A DNA stretch of 64,000 nt. Origin: Selaginella tamariscina (Eukaryota; Streptophyta; Lycopodiopsida; Selaginellales; Selaginellaceae). The first letter of the stretch is position 1; every line of letters begins with the position of its first letter. Made by a program: the position numbers and the translations under genes. Location of the stretch: positions 1 to 64,000 of the forward strand of contig PUQB01000670.1 of the NCBI GenBank assembly GCA_003024785.1, read 5' to 3'. The notes under the pieces are model-generated. The model did no database searches. It was not told the DNA's origin and worked only from the letters and a program-made list of their open reading frames with translations. Shown piece after piece: positions 57,421 to 64,000 of this stretch.

Positions 57421-57560
57421 TCAGTTGTATTAATCAAACATGAGATATTATCTCTAAACATAATTATGTATTATTGCATATGCATATTATTAAGTAACCG
57501 TAATTCAGATTTCTTAGAAATATTGCATAAACAGATATCATAAATAATACAATTATTTAT
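57421..57560. promoter_or_regulatory. Upstream region of gene X (copy D)
   Basis: AT-rich, nearly the mirror of 22,453-22,590. Ends in a 3' splice-like TTATGTGCAG. Close spacing to array D2 means palindromes lie within 150 bp of the X frame. Confidence 0.35.
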
Positions 57561-60500
57561 GTGCAGGACAATATGTTTAATACTGGAGATAAAGTATGTC
57601 TTCTTCGGAACAACGAGATAGTTGGCACTGGAACTGTGGAAGTTCGAGATAATAATGCATCATGTCACAATATTGCCCAAGGATCTTGTGTGTACGTATG
57701 GGTGAACACCATTTACAAGCATGTTGAGGTTCTGGGAATGGAATTTGAGGAGGGTTCTCCTGTATTGTGGAATTTGGATGAAGTCAAGGCTGACACAGAA
57801 TATGCAGAGTCACAAACAAATAGTAGCACGAGTTTACCAGATGATGGCTTGCCTGCTGTGATGGATGAGGTGATTCTCTTTCTTCGTGAGATTGAAGTCG
57901 GAAGAGGCATCATCACAGCTATAAATCCAATGGAAGCAGTGTCAGAAGAGAAACTAGGGTCCGACTTCGTGGGTGTAGTTGTGACAGAGGTTTCACCTAA
58001 TGGCACATTGTATCCTGGATCCCTCGTGAGGTGGCGAACATCTGAATTAAGACGGCAAGATGGTTCAACATATTCTGGGTTGGATTTCAATAATAACAAC
58101 CCGGAAGAACAACTCATATTTGAAGAGGTTCCTTGCATTGGTCCTATTGTAAGAAAAAGGCGATTCATGGGTTGTAGATCTTCCCCTGCAAGTTTCAGCA
58201 AGAGGGTAAAGATGGATCCTACATCTTCCGAAAGTGTTACGAGCATTTCCACGATTGACTGTTGCAAGAAGAAGTGTTGTCAGATGGCAGACCGGAATGA
58301 AATTACCCAATGTAGACATGTCTTTCGTATGCTCACCCAAAAGCAAAGGCATGAGTTTGTATATGCTGCACTAACTGGGTGTATTGATGGAATGGCCTCG
58401 GACACAGGTTATCAGAGTACATCCATGGTATTTAATAAGGTGGCCATCTGCTTCAAAGCTTGGTACAGTATATACGGGATCCCAAAGACCACGTTCTACC
58501 GTCGGAGGGATGAGTGGCTAGATGGAGCGCGAACCTCAGTTCATGGGAACACTCGCTTGGTCAAAACCCGCTCTCACATCATGGCAGCCATAGAGATACT
58601 CAAGGCTTTTGTGGAAGCAAATGCAGACAGGATGCCTCACAAATGCCGAACCACAAATGCAGGGGTCAGGGAAAATCTCAAGGTTTTGCCTTCAATCTAC
58701 ACTCAATTGAACTGTGTGAACATGTGAACAAGTGCCTCAGTTTGATGGGGCTCCAAGCAATCTGCACTGGTACCTTCAACAACATATGGAATACTCATTT
58801 TAAGGATGTGGAGATTGCAAAACACTCTAGCTTTTCAAGTGTGACACTTGTACATCATTGAAGGCTGCAGAGGCTTGTGCAAAAACCTTGGTGGAGATCA
58901 CTGCCATTCAAAGAAGATGGAGGCCCACATGATTGCACAACAAACTTGCCGGTCTCAGTACTATGCACACCGCATGCTTTCTGTGTCACGCCCATCAGAG
59001 TACCTGTGCTTGATCCATGACAAGATGGATCATTCAAAGACCAGCATTCCAAAGCTCTTTGCAACACCAAAGTGCCTTGGAAATGTCATGAAACTTCCGA
59101 TTTCATTGACAGGTGTGCTAACACATGGACACGGTTGTGAGTCATATGGACACTTTTCACTTCCACATTGGTCTAGCGACTCCAATTTCACTATTGGGTC
59201 GTTAGCCATGTGTTTCAGAAACCTTGAAGCCCACTCACAGACAAGTCCTATCAGTGATCTCAAAGTGAAGAAACAACACCTTCAACCTTTACATAATGCT
59301 CTCATGAACACGTCTGCACTTGAGGCTACTTGGGAATATGAGAGGCATTGTCAACAGCCTGCACAAAAATAGATGGCCCTGTTGAGAGTTCTGGTTCAGT
59401 GGAGGGATCTAGCTCAAATAGTGTACATGTGTCCTCAACATCAAATAAGCTTCCTCGTCATTTGCTTTTACAGATGGATAATTGTGCAGGCGAGAACAAA
59501 AATAGGTAAATCATTTTACTTAAGGGTTTCTCAAGCTCATACTTACTTTTATTTTCTAGATATGTGCTAGCATACTTGTCAATGCTTGTTGCCAAAGGTG
59601 TGTTTGAAACAATCACGCTCAGTTTCCTTATGGTTGGTCACACTCATGAAGATATTGATGCGTTCTTCAGCAAGGTCTCCAACTCTACAAAAAGGACAAG
59701 TGCACTTACTTACCGCATATGATGAATCTTTTTGAAAATTGCATCTCCAAAAAAAGTTGTGCTTTGCTTGTGACTGAGGTGCCAGACTTCAAAAATTTCT
59801 CAAGGAGTATATAAAAGAAGGGAGTGATTCTTTAGTTGGTCACCTTGTGCCGCTACAATTCTTTTTCTCCATACGAGATGGTATACCTATTATGCAGTAC
59901 AAGTTACGGCCATCAGAGCAGGAGTGGTTACCGAAAGAGGGTTAATGCTCTTCAAAAGTGGAGAGGATGGAAAGCCACTTCTCCCAGAAGGACAACCAGA
60001 CCCTATTCCATTGAGTGCCCAGCTCAAGGAACAAGAGGTTATTATTGATGGCATCAAAAAATATGTGGCATGGGTTCAAAAATCGATGCCAAAGAATTCT
60101 GATAAGGCAACTGGTTACTCAGAACTATATAAGCATGTGGTCGACTATTGGGAGACTGTTGTTCGAGAGTTGGAAGGGCCTACTGTCACAAGTACAGAAT
60201 TGCAACACCCTTTCTGGCCTAAAACAAGGTGGCGAGAGGAGATTGAAATGACATCACTGAGCATAGACGACATAGAAGCCAGTAGTGATGTGGAAGTGCA
60301 AACCCCACACTTTGTTGGACAAAGGAACCAAAAACCTAAAGCATACTTTGATTGTTGCCAGGATCTTCAAAAACTAATGATGGTTCTCATTACTCCAGAT
60401 GCGTCATATAATCAGCCTATTTGGATGGGTCAAATTATCGACACACCTGAAGTAATCACAAAAAATAGTATTGTTAAGGTTGCATGGTTCAAACCACAAA

Positions 60501-60685
60501 AAAGGCGACACGAGAAGGAGAGCGAAAGATATAATGGATGCCTAGAGAAAACATGGTCTCCCAATCAAAAAGACCCAGCATGTTTTATAAATGTTAAATC
60601 CATTCGATATGGGTGGATGTCAAGAAGCGTTGATAAAGTCACGATTAACAAAACTGCAAGGGAATGTATGTTTTCTGAAGCTTAA
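57561..60685 (+). pseudogene. Gene X copy D: DDE/D-type transposase, several small indels
   Basis: Same gene as 19,324-22,452, in the opposite orientation. The first 384 codons are open (to about 58,712). Comparison with copy C shows one- to three-base indels near 58,712, 58,842, 59,355, 59,716, 59,795 and 59,942; the reading frame is again open from 59,924 to the stop at 60,685. The intron (GTAAATC to TTTTCTAG, about 59,506-59,560) is conserved. The candidate catalytic motifs LIHDKMD, MDNCAGENKN and GHTHEDID are all still encoded. The scattered small indels without large deletions suggest recent loss or sequencing/assembly errors. Confidence 0.85.
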
Positions 60686-61188
60686 AGCAATTACAAAATT
60701 ATAAAATATCATATATTTAATATTCATAATTATTATAAACTCTTTAATAATAGTACCAAATTGTATACTTAACTATATAAATTTAAAAAATGATATGGAA
60801 GATTGACTATATTATTATAGGATTTTAATATATATTATTACTACTACAAATTTTTAATTAATAATGTTATATTTAAATATTAATATTTTAATAACAACAT
60901 CAATATTTATATAATGTACCTCTTATGCTCTTCCTTAATTGTTATATTAGGCAATATATTATATAATTTAATACTTTACTTTTATAATGTTATTAATTTT
61001 TGTTCAATGAATGCTATAATTTATTAAAGGGTAGAATACAAAATAGAATATTCTAAAGAATATTCTCTTTTCAAACATATATTCTAAAGAATATTCCTTT
61101 AATATTAGAAAATGCTAATTAAATAGCTAAAATTGCTAATTATTAGGAAATGGGACTATAGCCATGCCCATTTTAGTTACAACTTGCA
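60686..61188. repeat. AT-rich subterminal region and right terminus of copy D
   Basis: Reverse of 18,819-19,323. Includes self-complementary AATATTCTAAAGAATATT motifs (near 61,045 and 61,080) and the terminal inverted repeat ending CAACTTGCA at 61,188. Confidence 0.8.
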
Positions 61189-61560
61189 TAACGCTTTCTC
61201 TTAGTCAGATCTTGGGGACGAATAACTGCTTCACATCAAGGTTGTGGTTGAGGCTTGCGTTATGGAGTCGTTGAAGTGCAGTATAACCCCAACACGAACT
61301 GAGTTGATGCATACATGACGGGAAAGGATGGCAAACTTTATGTGCACCCAACCGAGGCATCGCCCACGTGCGCTGGTTATGTTTTCAAGTGTACACTGTA
61401 GAAGGAGGATGGTTTATGTATTGGGCAGTAAGCAAGGCTTCAGTTTCCAAGGACATGCAGGGTGATGTGCTGCTCTTGGATCTTGTTAATAAAATCAATA
61501 TGTTCAACATAACCTGTATTAACTTATGTGTTAAAAAATATTAATTACGTGTGTTATGTC
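61189..61560. other. Right flank of copy D without a recognised gene
   Basis: Mixed composition; a short plus-strand stretch reads KDGKLYVHPTEASPTCAGYV near 61,325-61,390 but is too short to assign. Confidence 0.35.
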
Positions 61561-61755
61561 TGTAAGATGTTGTATACTATATATATACGCATGTGTATAT
61601 ACACACATGCGTAGTGACACATGGGTGGTGATCTGGCCCCATGTGTCAGTGCCACATGTTGCATGTGTGCCACATGGCAGAAGGTCTCCTATATGTAAGC
61701 AGGGTTTTGTACAGGAATAAGTATCACATTTTGTGCATATTTTATCTATTCTTTC
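61561..61755 (+). repeat. LTR of a second Ty3 element (family of 38.6-44.1 kb)
   Basis: Begins TGTAAGATGTTGTATACT and ends CTATTCTTTC; homologous in reverse to 38,606-38,800 and 43,961-44,146. Followed by the family leader (CTCGGTGGAGAAGTTAGG), so it is the 5' LTR of an element running off the window. Confidence 0.8.
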
Positions 61756-61829
61756 GTTAGAAAACTCGGTGGAGAAGTTAGGTATCCCTTTCTTCTGCCT
61801 CTTCCTTTTCTTGTTTCAATGACAATGAA

Positions 61830-63576
61830 TGTCAGAGTTTTAACCTAAAGGGCCAACACGTGGCAACACGTGGCTGTTAGGTGGCCATTTAGCGTCATCA
61901 CTCTGTGTGAGCAACGGTAAGTTCCCAGAACAACCCCAACGACCCCTAGGGTTAGACTCTAATGCCCAAGTGGACAGGAGACTTAGGGTTTAGCCTAAGT
62001 CTCCTTAGAATGTTGCCCCCAGAACCCTTGAGGGATAACCCTAGTTAACTTAGGATTTAGCCTAAGTCTCCCTAGAGTGTCTACCCCAAAACCCTTGAGG
62101 GATAACCCTAGTTGACTTAGGATCTTGTCCTAGAAGACCTAGACAGGCTCATGCCCTAACTCCTATCAAGGAGACGTGTGTTCCACACATACCCTGGACA
62201 GAGCTAAGGATCGTCACTTACCCCTTGAGGAATCACCTCATCCGGGAGTACAACCCTTTTAGGGCGACAAGGGGTACCCTGAACCCGACTAACCCCTAAG
62301 GGTTTGAGTGGCCAAGTTATTACCCTAGACCTAAGGCTAGTAACTTAGTGAGGACACGAGTGTGCGCCGTAGGCAAACACGAGTTGTTCTGCTAAGCAAA
62401 CCCCTAAGTAGGTTTGGGATAACCCTAAGTACATGACCTTGTGAGTGCCTCACGAAAGGGCTCTTGCTAACATGTTTAGGTTGTTCAACCCTTGAATTCC
62501 AAGGAGAACACTCCCCTAGCCAAGTGTGCCAAAGCACACCTAGTTATGAGACCTAACCTCCCTTGGAGATGCCCAAGGCTTAGCACCCTAGTGCAACACA
62601 AGCATGTCTGTTTGCTAAAGTATCCAACCCTTGGCGACAAGCCCTTGACATAACTCCAAAGGCATGTCTCGAGTGTGTACCATGTGACATTTAGCCTAGT
62701 GTCACATCTCCATGTGACACTGCCTTCCCCGATGTGGGCTATCATGCCATAGCCCTTAGATTCAAGAGTTGCACCAAGTGCCACAAACGTGACTCTTAAA
62801 TGCCGACTCTAGAACCCTCAATGAACCCTCAAAACCAAGTAACATGAACCTGTCAAATAAGATCCCACGCTCACAGTTGGACAAGGACACGGATGTGCCT
62901 TACTTGGCCGTGAGTGCTACACCTAGCTTGACATGAAGGAGGAGCTGGAGACAAGCCTCAACCTCTGCCTCTTGGAACGTGCATTCTGACAAGACCTTTA
63001 GGCATGGATTCGCCAACGTTAAGGGTAGGCCCCCGAAGGTGGGACGTACCCCTGGCATCTGGTTAGGGCGACACAACAGAGGGTTGTGCCTTAACGACAC
63101 AAGCTAGAGCTTGCACCGGCAGAAGAGCAACAACTCGTCATGAACCCAGGAGCTCTCCCACTACATACTACCTTATTTTGTGACAGAGGCCCCCCCCTGT
63201 TTTCCTGTTTACATAAGTGGCTAGCACTGAAATCTCATTCCCAAAGGAAATATACTTGGTGAGTTATCCATCGACCCCTAAACCCTAACCTGTCAAACCT
63301 AGGGGTATTTTAAGCATATCCGACATGCCGAACTCACCAAACTAGCCATTAACCCAACCGGGACACGGAAACCAAGGTAAAAGTTTTCTAGATGGAAGTG
63401 CTAGCTTTGCCTAGAGTTTCTTGCAAATACCTAATGACACCCGGCCGGACCATCACTAGATATCCAAGTGCACTAAGCGGGCCTGTTTCTTCTACACCTA
63501 GGGCTTATTAACATAGTACAGTAGGTAACAACAATCAACGTCCAAGTAAGAGGAGTCATAGTAAAAAACTATGACA
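61830..63576. repeat. Probable solo LTR (1.75 kb) in the Ty3 leader
   Basis: Begins TGTCAGAGTTTTAACC and ends ACTATGACA (TGTCA/TGACA ends), flanked by ATGAA at 61,825-61,829 and 63,577-63,581. The leader of the surrounding Ty3 element continues on both sides. The interior repeats CCCTAGTTxACTTAGGAT and similar phrases and has no coding frame. A longer direct match (ATGACAATGAAT) at both edges is an alternative reading of the duplication. Confidence 0.6.
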
Positions 63577-64000
63577 ATGAATATAGATACGGCTTTTAGC
63601 ATTATTGCTATTACTATTGATGCACAAACTAAGTTGTTGGAGCACTTTGTGAGGGTCCGTCCTCCTCTTCCCCGCCTGAGCCTCATGCCGAGGGTCTGTT
63701 TCTACTCCTTCATCTTCTACATGCCACAAATCCGAGGGTTCGACCTCGAATCTTTTTGTGGTGATCTGGAAGATGATTATACCATGGTTTATCATTTCCA
63801 AGTTATTTCTCGTTACCATGGTTGAATGAGGCCCGTGCTCTCAGAGAGTTTCCTACATGTTTTGGAAGTCCCTACACTCAAGTGGTATAATGGACTGGCT
63901 GCAAAGATTCAAACCAATAATAATCGGTGATGGAATCCTCAAACGTACGTTCGGCCAGAGTTGAGGATTCAGATGATGCTTTTTAACAATTGCTGCGATA
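63577..64000 (+). pseudogene. Ty3 gag, partial, running off the window
   Basis: Plus strand reads a start near 63,571, then FDLESFCGDLEDDYTMVYHF and VISRYHG, an in-frame stop, and LKWYNGLAAKIQTNNN in shifted frames, matching gag at 43,560-43,886. It is already decayed. Confidence 0.7.

Larger units (their letters stand above)
46315..61188. mobile_element. Giant DNA transposon, copy D (end-to-end, 14.9 kb)
   Basis: Bounded by TGCACGTTGTAACTAAAGTG at 46,315 and the inverted CATTTTAGTTACAACTTGCA ending at 61,188. Layout: Y and Z leftward; array D1; microsatellite; CATGCATG and TTTAGGG repeats; AT-rich DNA; array D2; X rightward. Both ends and all gene types are present, so this defines the family. 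Y, Z and X each carry small frameshifts, so the copy is not autonomous now. Flanking bases give at most a 2-bp match (AT) as target duplication if the ends are taken one base further in. I cannot place the family in a named superfamily. Confidence 0.88.

Noticed and set aside
58065..58352. Antisense frames within gene X (also 57,713-58,267 and the mirror positions at 21,661-22,300)
   Set aside because: They lie entirely within the transposase coding strand's complement and are conserved only because X is conserved.
62337..63100. Minus-strand ORFs of 60-100 codons in the solo LTR-like insert
   Set aside because: No motif, repeated CCCTAG-type base composition, and position within a non-coding LTR-like element.
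1..64000. tRNA, rRNA or other structured RNA genes
   Set aside because: I looked for tRNA-like box A/B patterns and rRNA-like stretches and found none I could support by eye.

Overview
The window is transposon-dense nuclear DNA of a land plant, most likely a non-seed plant with a large genome (inference, low confidence). The plant signals are a Ty1/copia element primed by initiator-Met tRNA, chromodomain Ty3/gypsy integrase, TTTAGGG runs, and decayed exons resembling the CER1/CER3 wax-synthesis family and a PPR protein. No bacterial operon logic, rRNA or tRNA was found. Most genes are broken copies belonging to mobile elements.

The main content is four copies of one very large DNA transposon. 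The most complete, copy D (46,315-61,188, about 14.9 kb), has imperfect terminal inverted repeats with the core GTTGTAACTAAARTGGGCAT. Genes Y and Z run leftward toward the left end; gene X runs rightward toward the right end. Y is an FCP1/NIF-like HAD phosphatase. Z joins a ParB-like domain to a possible DNA-methyltransferase-like C-terminus. X is a DDE/D-type transposase of the DUF7869-like kind. Between the two gene blocks lie arrays of an 18-bp perfect palindrome (GGCGGGATTAATCCCGCC), microsatellites, short TTTAGGG runs, CATGCATG-containing repeats and AT-rich DNA.

Copy A (1,822-7,771) is truncated on the left at a junction with a retroelement gag fragment. Copy B (7,772-16,892) starts inside the microsatellite of A and is cut on its right by Ty3 debris. 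Copy C (18,819-25,958) is inverted, keeps both ends, has an internal deletion of about 8 kb, and carries an X gene that reads open across one intron.

Other regions: 1-1,094 holds a chromovirus integrase end and its LTR. 16,893-18,818 is Ty3 mosaic and an LTR split by copy C. 26,177-26,950 is an IS1595/Merlin-like transposase remnant. 29,060-29,360 is a PPR fragment. 29,505-31,633 is a Crinkler/RHS-type NTPase-nuclease gene, next to an unrecognised gene (W1) whose paralogue (W2) sits at 44,570-45,440. 33,181-37,200 is a CER1-like fragment interrupted by a 3.5-kb copia element. 38,606-44,146 is a Ty3/gypsy element. 61,561-64,000 is a second member of that Ty3 family, carrying a probable 1.75-kb solo LTR.

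Reading of the system: the element encodes its presumed transposase (X) plus two conserved cargo proteins, one suggesting DNA binding or modification (Z) and one a CTD-phosphatase relative (Y). X and Z appear to share an N-terminal module. The central palindromes show inverted spacers, compensatory base changes, and a deletion breakpoint inside a palindrome, so they look mechanistically active rather than passive satellite.
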